Under the pieces are notes generated by a model. The model saw only the letters and a program-made list of their open reading frames with translations, had not been told where the DNA came from and did not search any database. Of a DNA stretch of 64,000 bases, positions 17,617-27,900 are shown piece after piece; position 1 is the first letter of the stretch, and each line of letters begins with the position of its first letter. This stretch comes from CBDFKQ01 sp965248855 (GTDB taxonomy: Bacteria; Bacteroidota; Bacteroidia; Cytophagales; 172606-1). A program made the translations under genes and the position numbers. The stretch is from contig CBDFKQ010000008.1 of assembly GCA_965248855.1 (NCBI GenBank), positions 52,144-116,143 on the forward strand, given 5' to 3'.

Positions 17617-18819
17617 TCAGGGTAATAATAAACTGCTATCACCATAACTCAAAAATCTGTAGTTATTATCCAATGCCTCACCATAAACTTTTTTCCAATG
17701 GTCTCCTATAAATGCCGCAACCAACAAAATTAAAGTCGTTTCGGGTAAATGATAATTGGTGATAAGTCCTTTACATACCTTAAAATCGTATCCGGGGAAA
17801 ATGAAAATTTCTGTTTCGCCCATTAAATCCGATATGTTATTTTTCTTCATGAATGAGATCAAATTTTGAAAAACATTTTTTGTTTCCGGCAAGTCTGATA
17901 TTTTCATTTCATAAGGATATAATTTTTTAACAAAAAAAAGCTCATTCTTTTCCAATAATAGTTTTACTCCAAACCAATATAAGCTTTCCAAAGCTCTTAA
18001 AGATGTTGTACCTACAGCAATAATTTTATCAAGATGGTTAAAAATGTTTTCTACATTTTTTAAACTGAAAATAATTTGTTCCGAATGCATAACATGCTCA
18101 GTTACATTCTCAACTTTAATAGGTTGAAAGGTGCCTGCACTAACATGCAGTGTGATAAAATCTTTTAAAATCCCTTTCTGTTCTATGTTTTTTAATACGG
18201 CATCCGTAAAATGTAAGCCTGCTGTAGGCGCAGCAACCGCTCCTTCTTGTTTTGCGAAAACAGTTTGGTATTTATCTTCGTCTTCAATGTTCGGTTTTCT
18301 TTTAAAATAAGGCGGTAAAGGAATTTCTCCAAAAATTTGTAAAATATCAACCCATTTTAAGTTTTTATCGGTCCAGTTAAATCGAATTAAATTTTTTTCA
18401 AAGTCGTCATATTCAACTTCCAGTATTATTTTTTGATTATTAAAATCAATTTCATGAAAAAGTTTTTCATTGTTTTTCCACCTTTTTTTATTTCCCACAA
18501 GGCACTTCCATACCACATTGCCTTGTTCTTGCATTGCCATACTTACAATGCGGGTAGGAGCGAACGGTTCCAACAAAAAGATTTCTATTACCGAGCCTGT
18601 GATTTTTTTAAAAAATAACCTTGCGGGAATAACTTTTGTATCATTAAAAAACAGAAAACTGCCATCAGTTAAAAAATCGGACAGGTTATTAAAACTATTG
18701 TGAGTTATTTCGCCTTTATCATAAATTAACAGCTTAGAAGAATCTCTGGGTTCAACAGGATGTTTCGCAATTTTTTCTTCGGGTAATTCGTAGTAGTAAT
18801 CTTTTAAATTGATGTTCAT
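17617..18819 (-). CDS. queA: S-adenosylmethionine:tRNA ribosyltransferase-isomerase
   Basis: 400 residues. QueA transfers and isomerises the ribose of SAM onto 7-aminomethyl-7-deazaguanine in tRNA, making epoxyqueuosine. Conserved blocks are YYYELPEEKIAKHPVEPRDSS (in part), LFFNDTKVIPARLF, GEIPLPPYFKRKP, GAVAAPTAGLHFT and VGTTSLRALES, then LITNYHLPETTLILLVAAF. Enterobacterial QueA has about 356 residues; the extra length lies in the middle region and is usual for Bacteroidota. It is monocistronic. Confidence 0.95.
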   Translation of the reverse strand: MNINLKDYYYELPEEKIAKHPVEPRDSSKLLIYDKGEITHNSFNNLSDFLTDGSFLFFNDTKVIPARLFFKKITGSVIEIFLLEPFAPTRIVSMAMQEQGNVVWKCLVGNKKRWKNNEKLFHEIDFNNQKIILEVEYDDFEKNLIRFNWTDKNLKWVDILQIFGEIPLPPYFKRKPNIEDEDKYQTVFAKQEGAVAAPTAGLHFTDAVLKNIEQKGILKDFITLHVSAGTFQPIKVENVTEHVMHSEQIIFSLKNVENIFNHLDKIIAVGTTSLRALESLYWFGVKLLLEKNELFFVKKLYPYEMKISDLPETKNVFQNLISFMKKNNISDLMGETEIFIFPGYDFKVCKGLITNYHLPETTLILLVAAFIGDHWKKVYGEALDNNYRFLSYGDSSLLLP

Positions 18820-18983
18820 TTAATAATATTTCCACAAAGTTATTTGAAAATAATTTCTTAGTCTTCATAACTTTAATACTAAAATATAATAATATTGTTT
18901 TAATGTATGGATGATTAAATTTCGATTGTTATTTATAGTTCTTCCTTCTTAAATTTAAAGATTCCGATAAATTTTTTCGAATT

Positions 18984-19808
18984 ATGAAAACAGTTTTAAT
19001 TACCGGAGCATCTTCGGGCATTGGTAAAGTTACAGCTCAATATTTTTCAGCTAAAGGTTGGAATGTAGCTGCTACGATGCGCAAACCCGAAAATGAAACG
19101 GACTTGGCTACACTACAAAACGTAAAGTTATATCAACTTGATGTTACGGATGAAAACTCTATAGAAGCAGCCATACAAAAGGCAATTAGTGATTTTGGAA
19201 AAATTGATGTGCTTGTAAACAATGCCGGGTATGGAACAGTTGGTGTGTTCGAAGCCGCTACACAAGAGCAAATTAAGCGACAGTTTGATACCAACGTATT
19301 TGGAGTGATGATGGTTATAAGAGAAATTTTACCACATTTTCGGTCGAGAAAAGAGGGTACTATTATTAATATCACATCAATGGGTGGGTTGATAACTTTT
19401 CCGATTTATAGTCTATACCATGGAACAAAATGGGCTCTAGAAGGTTTTTCAGAATCTTTAAATTTTGAATTGCGCCCTTTAAATATAAAAGTTAAATGTG
19501 TTGAGCCAGGTGCAATAAAAACCGATTTTTATGATCGTTCACAGGATTTATTAAAAAAAGAAGGATTAACAGATTATGACAGGTATCAAAATATAACATT
19601 CGCAAACGCACAAAATGCGGGCAATAATGCACCCGGCCCGTTAGTGGTTGCAAAAACGATTTATAAAGCCGCTATAGATTCTTCATTTCGCTTAAGATAT
19701 CCGGTAGGAGCCGATTCATCTATCTTACTTTTCATTCGCCGTATTATTCCTCTAGGTTGGTTTATGGCTATGGTAAGATTAGTGATTGAGAAAGGTTATA
19801 AAAAATAA
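18984..19808 (+). CDS. Short-chain dehydrogenase/reductase
   Basis: 274-residue NAD(P)-dependent oxidoreductase of the classical SDR family. The cofactor loop TGASSGIG lies at residues 7-14, NNAGYG near 79-84, the catalytic Ser at 132 (NITSMGG) and the YxxxK pair at Tyr145/Lys149 (YHGTK). The C-terminus is longer than in minimal SDRs and resembles the retinol-dehydrogenase-like SDRs that Bacteroidota carry in several copies. The substrate is unknown. It stands alone between queA and the polysaccharide locus, and the following 183 bases hold nothing clear. Confidence 0.9.
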   Translation: MKTVLITGASSGIGKVTAQYFSAKGWNVAATMRKPENETDLATLQNVKLYQLDVTDENSIEAAIQKAISDFGKIDVLVNNAGYGTVGVFEAATQEQIKRQFDTNVFGVMMVIREILPHFRSRKEGTIINITSMGGLITFPIYSLYHGTKWALEGFSESLNFELRPLNIKVKCVEPGAIKTDFYDRSQDLLKKEGLTDYDRYQNITFANAQNAGNNAPGPLVVAKTIYKAAIDSSFRLRYPVGADSSILLFIRRIIPLGWFMAMVRLVIEKGYKK

Positions 19809-19991
19809 ATTAGATTTATGTGAGTTTTGGGTAAGCGGTTATTAAATTAATGACTTTTTTTGAAGGATTTTTGGGAATTAAGATGCTTCTAATGAAAACA
19901 GTACTATACACTAGGCTTATGATTGCTTTAGTTTATAGTACTGCTATATAAAATTAAGAAACAAAAGTGTACGTATAAATAATACGTTACA

Positions 19992-20303
19992 TTAGTTATT
20001 AATTATAATCTTTTTTATTGCAAAAGATTTACCGTTCGAAACTTGAATAAAATATAAACCGGAAATATAGTTTTTCACAACGAAAGAAGTTTGGTTATCT
20101 TCCCCTACAAAAACTACGTTTTTTTCCTGAAGAGTTTTTCCTGTAGCGTCTTTTAATTTAATATTAAGATTTTCTTTTCCAACAACAGTATATTTTATAT
20201 TTACCACATCGGTAGGTGGGTTTGGGAATACCTTTAAATTATCATTCATAGAATTTGATTTTTCCTCCGTACCTAACGGTCCACTCCCGGCAAGGTAAAT
20301 TCC
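19992..20303 (-). pseudogene. T9SS sorting tail of the GH9 glucanase, out of frame
   Basis: The frame is open from 20303 to the stop at 19992. It encodes a GPLGTEEKSNSMNDNLKVFP-type linker followed by a type A T9SS C-terminal domain: FPNPPTDVVNIKY, an ISGLYFIQV block and a final SFAIKKIIINN. It continues the GH9 protein but in a different frame. A single base missing around the GGGAGTGG stretch near 20281-20288 would fuse the two. An ATG at 20249 exists, but an isolated sorting domain without signal peptide makes no sense on its own. Confidence 0.8.
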
Positions 20304-22171
20304 TTACTTGCAAGCGTTGCATAGCGTGATAATGCTTTAATGTATGCTGCCTGATAATATATAGCGGGCTCAGTTATTTGCCAGCTAAAATCAGGCCAAG
20401 TTCCGTTCCAATCCTTATATGATTTTTGCTCGGGTTGGTTGCAAGGCGGTGAAAAAACGCAGTTTCCCTGTCCGTCTTTATAAGATTTATTAGGTCCACC
20501 GGGAACGTAACCGGGCGCAGGCCCTCCCTTAGCCGAAGTTAAAGCATCATCCCAAGCGGAGCCATCTGCATACCATGAATGATAAATTTGATTGGCACTT
20601 TTCTCTGCCCCATATGTATTCATATTTGTAAGATAAACCATATTAAGTGCATTAACGCCATGGAAATAATGAACTAAACCTTCGGAACGCAATTTATATG
20701 AATTTGCATTACCGGCATCCAAGTTGTAATAAAGCATATCATAGTTAATATTTGCACAATTGGCAACAACTATATTATGCCCCCAATGAAAAGTTGATGG
20801 TAACATATATGCTCTGTATGGATCGCTATCAGGACTAAATTTATAAAAATCCTGCGAGCCTGCGGTGCCTAATTTTACTGAAATTATATCATTTACAACT
20901 AAGGAAGTTGCCCCTGTTAATTTTGTATAATACAATAAGGCATCACCGAAATCCACATCATAAGGCCCCCACCAGCCGGCCATAACATTTACTTTTTTAT
21001 AATTATTATCAACATAATCTCTATAAGAATTGTCGCCCGTTAGAGCCCATAAATATACTGCTGCCTGTACACTGATTTCATCCTGTGTGGCAAGGTCATT
21101 ATCTGCAATACCTGCTTCGATGTTGCCGTTATCACAATTTGTTTGACGAGGGTTGGCTTGATAAAAAGCATATGCTTTTATAGCGCGGCTTTTTAAATCA
21201 TCAGCATACGTTTTAAGTGCCGGAAATTTTCCTAAAACAATGGCAGCATGAGCCATTACGCTCGCCTGTACAATTGTTGCAGAGCTACAGCTTCCCGGAT
21301 AATAATAACGTGGACGGTTATCGGTACTTGGAGGAAGCGTGGCACCTGGGGCACCTTTAATCGTACCAACTTTAATTAATGAAGAGCCATCGGCATTTTG
21401 CATTTTTTTCAACCATTCCAATTCCCATTTTATTTCATCTATAATATCAGGGATGCCATTACCCGATTCAGGGATTTTATAATTATCTCCCCATATACTG
21501 TTGTTTTGCTCGTAAGCATCAAGCAATTGGTGTAATACGCTTCTTGTAAAGGTTACATATTTATTATAATCTCCTGCATCCCACCAGCCTCCGCTAAGGT
21601 CACGGGCAGTAGCAGCATTATTTCTGTCAGTTTCTGATCTTGCCTGTACATCCTGATTTGCACCTACAAATGAAGCACCATCAGCATAATTCGTACCTGC
21701 AAACTCTGCTTTTTTTTCAGCGCCGCAACGGTTGTAAAAATACATTCTCATGGCAGCCCTTAATACATCAGAGTAAATATCATCTCGAATATCAAATTTA
21801 AAAGAGGCAAGGTTATTACCTATATCAAATACATAATAAGTACCCGGCGTTGTAACAGAAGAAAAATCAAACCACCAGGCTTTATCACCTGATGTTACAT
21901 TAGTTTGCCCACCATTCCAGCTTGCGAGTGTACCCGTTAATACTATAGAATTGTCCGCCTTTCTTAATTGGTACTGGTTTGCACCCAGCGACGGGTTAAA
22001 GCTTGCAGCCGAAGCAACATCAAAACCTGTTTGTGGTTTAACAACCACAGCCACTTTAGAAGAATTTGGCAAGTAACCAAACTGGTCTACCCTGATAAAA
22101 TCGGAAGTGCTTTGGGCCAACAGGCATAAACTGAAAAAAATAACCGGTAGTGATAATAAATAACGCTTCAT
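20273..22171 (-). CDS. GH9 endoglucanase, catalytic part
   Basis: 632 residues: signal peptide (residues 1-19, ending LLAQS), an N-terminal Ig-like domain (about 22-125, DFIRVDQFGYLPNSSKVAVV) and a glycoside hydrolase family 9 (alpha/alpha)6 barrel (about 130-620). The paired Asp motif is GGWWDAGDYNKY. The conserved FHGVNALNMVYLTNMN and the C-terminal WQITEPAIYYQAAYIKAL carry the remaining active-site residues, with the Glu of TEPA as likely general acid. GH9 enzymes cleave beta-1,4-glucans such as cellulose. The frame stops right after the catalytic domain (LPGVDR), cut off from its secretion tail by a frameshift. It is the last gene of the SusCD operon. Confidence 0.92.
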   Translation of the reverse strand: MKRYLLSLPVIFFSLCLLAQSTSDFIRVDQFGYLPNSSKVAVVVKPQTGFDVASAASFNPSLGANQYQLRKADNSIVLTGTLASWNGGQTNVTSGDKAWWFDFSSVTTPGTYYVFDIGNNLASFKFDIRDDIYSDVLRAAMRMYFYNRCGAEKKAEFAGTNYADGASFVGANQDVQARSETDRNNAATARDLSGGWWDAGDYNKYVTFTRSVLHQLLDAYEQNNSIWGDNYKIPESGNGIPDIIDEIKWELEWLKKMQNADGSSLIKVGTIKGAPGATLPPSTDNRPRYYYPGSCSSATIVQASVMAHAAIVLGKFPALKTYADDLKSRAIKAYAFYQANPRQTNCDNGNIEAGIADNDLATQDEISVQAAVYLWALTGDNSYRDYVDNNYKKVNVMAGWWGPYDVDFGDALLYYTKLTGATSLVVNDIISVKLGTAGSQDFYKFSPDSDPYRAYMLPSTFHWGHNIVVANCANINYDMLYYNLDAGNANSYKLRSEGLVHYFHGVNALNMVYLTNMNTYGAEKSANQIYHSWYADGSAWDDALTSAKGGPAPGYVPGGPNKSYKDGQGNCVFSPPCNQPEQKSYKDWNGTWPDFSWQITEPAIYYQAAYIKALSRYATLASKEFTLPGVDR

Positions 22172-22213
22172 AAGTGTATTAATTAAAAAAATAATTTGTA
22201 AAAACTTTAAATA

Positions 22214-22246
22214 AAAGGTGTGCTAAGAACCAATCCGCACACCTTT
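22214..22246 (-). terminator. Hairpin between the TIG lipoprotein and GH9 genes
   Basis: Perfect 10-bp stem (AAAGGTGTGC at 22214-22223, complement at 22237-22246) with a 13-base loop, followed on the minus strand by TTTTATTT. Because it lies inside the presumed operon, it may partly terminate transcription or protect the 3' end of the upstream message. Confidence 0.7.
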
Positions 22247-22276
22247 CATTATATATCAACATCGGGTAATTAGGAA

Positions 22277-23320
22277 TTAATAAAGCCCTATTTCATCAAA
22301 ATAAACCGTAGGGTGTTTGGCATTCTTATAATAATCTTGTATTTCAAACTCCCGTATAATATCCACATTATTCAAGTCTTTCTTTAAATCAAGGTAGAAA
22401 TCGTTCCATACACCGGGTTTAAGGTCAAGGACTATTTTAAAATTAACTATATTATGCGATTTATCTTTTATTCCAAATAAAACTTGAGCAGGATCATTAC
22501 CTTCAAGGAATGCTGAGAGTTTTAGAGTGGTATATTTAGATGGGTCTATAATTTCGGCGCCATTCCAAATCCCAAAGCCCAAAGCACCTCCACTATAAAC
22601 CATTTTAATACTATTTTTTCCAACTCTTACCTTTTGAGTATTTGCATTATCTTCTGTGGCATTATAAGCGTAATCGTACCAATTAGCATTATGGGCATCA
22701 TCATAAATAATGTAACCAAAACCAAAACCATTTGTAGACTTAGTTTTGCCACCCGGTGTTCTAACAGTTATAAGGCCTTTTGTTACTCCCCCCGGTATTA
22801 TTGCTTTTATTTCAGTAGGTGTGACAGAAAGAATCTTCGCATTAATATCAGCAATCGTAACACTATCTGCATCATCGAAAACAGTACCTGTTATAGTTAT
22901 GGTATCACCCGGTGAACCGCCGGGAGTGAAACCCGTAATGACAGCTGCAGGTTGAATAACTCTAAAAGGTATAGTTGCCTCTCCAAATTTCGTTACCACT
23001 TTAATCAGGTTAGATCCACCTTTAAAAGGAGCAGTACTAGGTATTGTAACAATGATGGTTGTTTCTGTAATAAAAGTAGGGCGCAAATCGGCTTCCACAT
23101 CGTTAAAGTAAACTTTATGAGTGGTTGATAGATGCTTGCCTATAATAGCAACTGCAGAACCATTACCATCCCCAAGGATTATAGAATCTGCCCTAACACG
23201 ACGGACATGGTCTAAACTAGGTGCAGAAGTATCATCTTTTTGTTTACAAGCACTAAAAAAGACTATCAGGCCAATGATTGAAAAAAAAGTAACCTTTTGA
23301 ATATATGATAAAATTTTCAT
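22277..23320 (-). CDS. Surface glycan-binding lipoprotein with TIG/IPT domains
   Basis: 347 residues. Signal peptide with lipobox FSAC (Cys25). Two IPT/TIG Ig-like domains follow at about residues 35-120 and 122-200 (AVITGFTPGGSPGDTITITG). The C-terminal 145 residues (YIIYDDAHNANWYDYAYNA onward) form a beta-rich module with several Trp and Tyr that resembles a carbohydrate-binding domain. Its position just after susD and before a glucanase, and its layout, fit the SusE/F-type or SGBP class that holds polysaccharide at the cell surface. It was not recognised at family level beyond the TIG domains. Confidence 0.8.
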   Translation of the reverse strand: MKILSYIQKVTFFSIIGLIVFFSACKQKDDTSAPSLDHVRRVRADSIILGDGNGSAVAIIGKHLSTTHKVYFNDVEADLRPTFITETTIIVTIPSTAPFKGGSNLIKVVTKFGEATIPFRVIQPAAVITGFTPGGSPGDTITITGTVFDDADSVTIADINAKILSVTPTEIKAIIPGGVTKGLITVRTPGGKTKSTNGFGFGYIIYDDAHNANWYDYAYNATEDNANTQKVRVGKNSIKMVYSGGALGFGIWNGAEIIDPSKYTTLKLSAFLEGNDPAQVLFGIKDKSHNIVNFKIVLDLKPGVWNDFYLDLKKDLNNVDIIREFEIQDYYKNAKHPTVYFDEIGLY

Positions 23321-23347
23321 ATGAGTTTTATTTATAAAGATTAATAT

Positions 23348-24013
23348 TTATTTAAAGGGATAAGTAACCGGCGCTTCTTTAAATCTAGGATTTTGAGAAA
23401 TTTCAGTGGCCGGAATTGGAAGCAGAAAATCAGAATTTACGGGTTTGTGTTTATATGAATATATAATTTTACCTGTGGCGTCCCAAAAGCCCCTTTCTTG
23501 ATTTTCAATAATACTTATAGCCTTGTCTCTGTCAATCCTGCCCAAATCAAACCAGTAATCTGCTTCAAATGCGAGTTCTACACGTCTTTCATGTAAAATA
23601 TCATCTGATGTGATAATCGTATTATCCGGCAATCCGGCCCTTTCACGTACTAAATTAAAATATTTAAGAGCATTAGCATCTGAGGTACTTGGAGCTCCGT
23701 TTAATATGGCTTCTGCGGCAATCAATAAAACATCAGCATAACGCAATATATTTGTATTTACATAAGTTGATAACTTTGCCCCTTTGCCTCCATTGTCTGC
23801 AGGAGTACCTACCACATACTTTTTTATATTCGCTCTCGTGTTAGAAGGTATATTTGTTGTAGGATATGTATAACCACCCTGAGCCTGTAATAATTCAGGA
23901 TAAAAATCACCCGGGGTCATCATCACCGCTTTTTTTCTTTTATCTCCCGATTCATAAGCATTTTGAAGATCTATAGTAGGCACTCCAGATCCATATCCAT
24001 CGTCAAAAACCGG
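23348..24013 (-). pseudogene. SusD-like glycan-binding protein, C-terminal part
   Basis: The frame is open from 24013. It carries the C-terminal half of a SusD/RagB protein: VNTNILRYADVLLIAAEAIL, YFNLVRERAGLP, DDILHERRVELAFEADYWFDL (in part) and LLPIPATEISQNP. These are the standard TPR-region and C-terminal SusD motifs. It is out of frame with the N-terminal part; joined through the T run at 24005-24009 the sequence reads GLTGF-DDGYGSGVPTIDL. The ATG at 23983 would start in the middle of the domain, so the fragment is not thought to be an independent gene. Confidence 0.85.
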
Positions 24014-24926
24014 TTAATCCCTGACCATAAGCAGCAAAATATCCTTGATTTGAATTTTGAGAACCATATGATCTGCCGGAAGGATCAATATCCCATAATA
24101 ATGCAAAGATAGCTTCCTTATTAAGAGGATTTAAGTTTGCATTGTTTTGGGTTTTAAATATATCTGCATAGTTAGGCATTAAGCCGTATTCTCCTGAATT
24201 TATTACCTCTTCAGCTTTTGCACGAGCTTTAGGGTAATTTTTCAAATATAAATATACTTTTGCCTGAAGGGCTTTAGCAGTACCTGATGATACACGTGCT
24301 ACATTTACACCTCCGTAACTTGATCGTAAGGGGCAATTGGCTTCTGCATATTCTAAATCTAAAAGAATAAATTTATATACATCATCAACTATGTTTCTGG
24401 GTACTAAAGGTTTGTAAACAAAATCTAGTCCGTTTTCAACAATAGGTACTGCACCAAAAGTTCTGACAAGGTAAAAGTAAGCAAGTGCCCTCATAAATCT
24501 TGCCTCACCTACGCATCTGTTTACTAAAGCCTTATCTACTCCCGGAGCTACTCTCACAGGCAAATTATTTATCACACTGTTAGACATTCCTACTACTTGA
24601 AATAAAGAGCTCCATATTAAAGCAACTGTGGCATTATCCGCAGTTACATTAAAAGTCTTAAAGCTGACAACATTTTGATCAAATGTAGTTAAGTTTCCGC
24701 TTCCTACATCTCCCAAGCCCCATAAGGCCTTATCATTAAGGTCAAACCAAGGTAAATTATATAGGACAGAGGTACTTGCATTTACCTGATCGGCGGTAGA
24801 GTAAAAATTATCAATTGATATAGCGTCAATCGGAGGCCTATTTAGAAATTCTTTTTTACAAGCCGGTAAAACGAATAGTAAAACCCCTGTTAAGAGAACA
24901 GATATATAAAGTTTATTATTTTTCAT
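24003..24926 (-). pseudogene. SusD-like glycan-binding lipoprotein, N-terminal part
   Basis: 307 codons before a premature TGA. The lipobox LPAC (Cys23) is followed by KKEFLNRPPIDAISIDNFYS, the typical SusD start, and by CVGEARFMRALAYFYLVRTFGAVPIV (in part), VDDVYKFILLDLEYAE and GTAKALQAKVYLYLKNYPKA. The frame breaks at a run of five T (minus strand; 24005-24009): four T would give a continuous full-length SusD of about 530 residues. SusD sits on the SusC barrel as a lid and binds the oligosaccharide. Type is given as pseudogene because of the frameshift, but a sequencing error is equally possible. Confidence 0.88.
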
Positions 24927-24959
24927 AATTTTATTTTTTTATTAGTATAAATACTTAAA

Positions 24960-27900
24960 TTAAAATTCCACATTTAAACCTATAGTATAAGTACGTGCTG
25001 ATGGATACCGTCCATTATCAACACCCATTGTTAAGGCACTTTGGTTTAAAGCACCTACTTCCGGATCATAACCTGTATATTTTGTAAAAGTTTTCAGGTT
25101 TTGGGCACTTCCATAAATTCTGAACCTTGTAATCTGTAATTTTTTAAGGAAGGGAACCGGTACAACATACCCGAGCGTAACATTTTGAATACGCAAATAA
25201 GAACCATCTTCAACAAATCTATCTGAAAGTGTTAAATTATGATTATCACTACCGGCTAAAAATCTAGGCTGACTCGCATTTGGGTTATCAACAGTCCAAT
25301 GATCGGATGCTAAATTAAGTTGATTTACAGAAAGCCTGTCAAGGCTAAGATCACTGGATTTACGCACAAGATTTAAAATTTTATTTCCTTGCGAACCCTG
25401 TAAGAAAATGCTCAGGTCAAAATTCTTAAATGTAAAATTGTTGGTTAATCCAAAAGTAAAGTTAGGATGTGGGCTTCCGATAAATGTCTTATCCGCATCA
25501 GTAATAGTTTTATGGTTATCTAAAGCAACGTATCTAATATCTCCTAAAGAATTTCCATTTGCAGTTGAATCGAATTGTTTAGGGCTAGAATCAAGCATTT
25601 GCTGATCACGGAATATACCTGCTGTTTTATAACCGTAAAATTGAGCTATAGGATATCCCGCTTTGGTTAAGTTAACTGCTAAATTCTCCTGAGGCTTACT
25701 TTGAATGATGTTATCGCCATTAATTTCTACAACTTTATTTTTATAATGTGAAATAATAAATGTTGTATTCCAAGTAAAGTTCCCTGTAAAGTTGCGGGTA
25801 TTTATAGCCACATCAATCCCCTTATTTTGCATTTTACCTAAATTGACATAAGGAGCGTCTATTTTTCCATGACCATTAGAACCTAGATAACTAGGTAATG
25901 GCAATTGAAATAAAAAGTTTTTGGAAATTTTATTGTATACATCAACCGTTAAATTTATTCTTTGGTTTATAATACCTAAATCTATCCCTAAGTTTGTTTG
26001 AGATGCTGATTCCCATGTTACGTTAGGATTTGCAACATTATTCTGAGGAAAGCTTGTTCCGGCGCCTGTAATGAAGGGCCTTAATGTTGTACCATAGCTG
26101 TATGGTGGAATATTTTGGTTTCCGACCGCACCATAACCTATACGTAGTTTTAAATTATTAACTACGGATACATTTTTCATAAAAGACTCGTTGGAGATAG
26201 TCCAAGCCGCAGCTACAGCAGGGAAATATCCCCATTGTTTTTTAGTTACCGGGTCAAATTTTGAAGAACCATCCGCCCTTAATGTACCCGTAATGCTGTA
26301 TTTGTCGGAAATTGAATAAGTACCTCTCGCAAAGTAAGATTCTAAAGTAGAAGTACCGGCATAACCGCCACTCCCCATTTGGGAGGTACTTCCTGCACTT
26401 AACTCCTGAATTTGATTACCTCCAAGAAAATTTATTCTAGTGCCATTAAGACCATCCCAATTTGACTGTTGCGCTTCATGACCTAAAACTAATGTTAAGG
26501 TATTAGTATTAAATGTATGCTTGTAAGTAAGAAAATTTTTAAGTACCCAAAAAGTGGAGTTGTTATTTGATCGTTGAGATTGGGCGATAGCGTTAATAGC
26601 CGCCTTGCCCCAGTTATACGTAGGTAAAAACTGATTATTTTTATTAAAAGATAAATCACCTCCGAATTCCGTTCTAAAAGAAAAATCTTTCAAAAAAGAA
26701 ATGTCAATATACATATTACCGAGTACCCTTGTTCTAATAACAGAATTTTCAAAAGTTAATGCCTGTGCTACAGTGTTAACAGGCACTGCAGTTCCATTTA
26801 TATTTGATAAAATAGATCCAAATGTTCCATCAACATTCCTCACAGGAACATCAGGAGCTGAAGTTAATGCGGAAGACACTACTCCATTAATATCATCATT
26901 TAAAACTATTCTTTCTTTTGTTCTGCTTGCAGTTAAACTTATGCCGGTTTTAAGCCATGGTTTTACTTCATTATCAAGGTTTACCCTAAATGTATATCTA
27001 TTAAAATTAGACCCTATTATAATACCTTTCTGATCTAAATAGCCTCCGGAAATAAAATATTGTAATTTATCTTTCCCACCGGAAATGCCAATTTGATGAC
27101 TTTGCATAGGAGCCGGTTTGAAAATTTCACGTTGCCAATCAGTACCTTTCCCTAATAATGATACATCTTTAAATTCCTCTCTTAAAGGTTGCCCAAAAGC
27201 CTTAGAAATATCATTTTGATATTTAGCATATTGTTGTAAATTCATAACATCCAAAAACTTACTGGGGCGTTGTGAGCCATAATACATATCATAAGTAATT
27301 TTTGATTCACCTGATTTACCCCTTTTGGTAGTAATGATTACAACTCCGTTTGCAGCTCTAGAACCATATATAGCTGTAGCAGAGGCATCTTTTAATATAT
27401 CAACCGAAACAATATCACTTGGGTTAATGGCAGCCAAAGGGCTTAATGAAGTTTGTCCGGATCCACTACCTAAAAATCCATTATTACCTGATGCTCCACT
27501 AGTAGAAGTATTATTTCCATCACCCGAAACAGGCACTCCATCAATAACATATAAAGGTTCATTACTTCCGGTTAATGAAGTAATCCCTCTTATTCTAACG
27601 GAAGCTGAGCCACCAGGTTGGCCTGAGTTATTAGTAACAGTAACACCCGAAGCCCTGCCTTGCATTAATTGGTCAATACTTACTTGTGGGATGGTTTTTA
27701 ATTCCTGTACTTTAATTGATGAGATTGCACCGGTTACATCTTCTCTTTTTTGCTCACCATAACCGATTACTACCACTTCGTTCAAACTTTTAATATCGGG
27801 GGTTAAAGTAACATTTATTATAGATTGGTTTCCTACCTCAACTTCATATACTTTATAACCTATAAAAGAAAAAACAAGTATAGAAGCATCCTCCGGCACT

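Noticed and set aside
24003..24013. Programmed ribosomal frameshift in susD
   Set aside because: A T5 run alone is not a known slippery signal, no stimulatory hairpin was seen, and SusD genes are not known to use frameshifting.
27325..27762. 145-codon frame antisense to susC
   Set aside because: It mirrors the conserved plug domain of SusC on the other strand; no start signals or recognisable domain.
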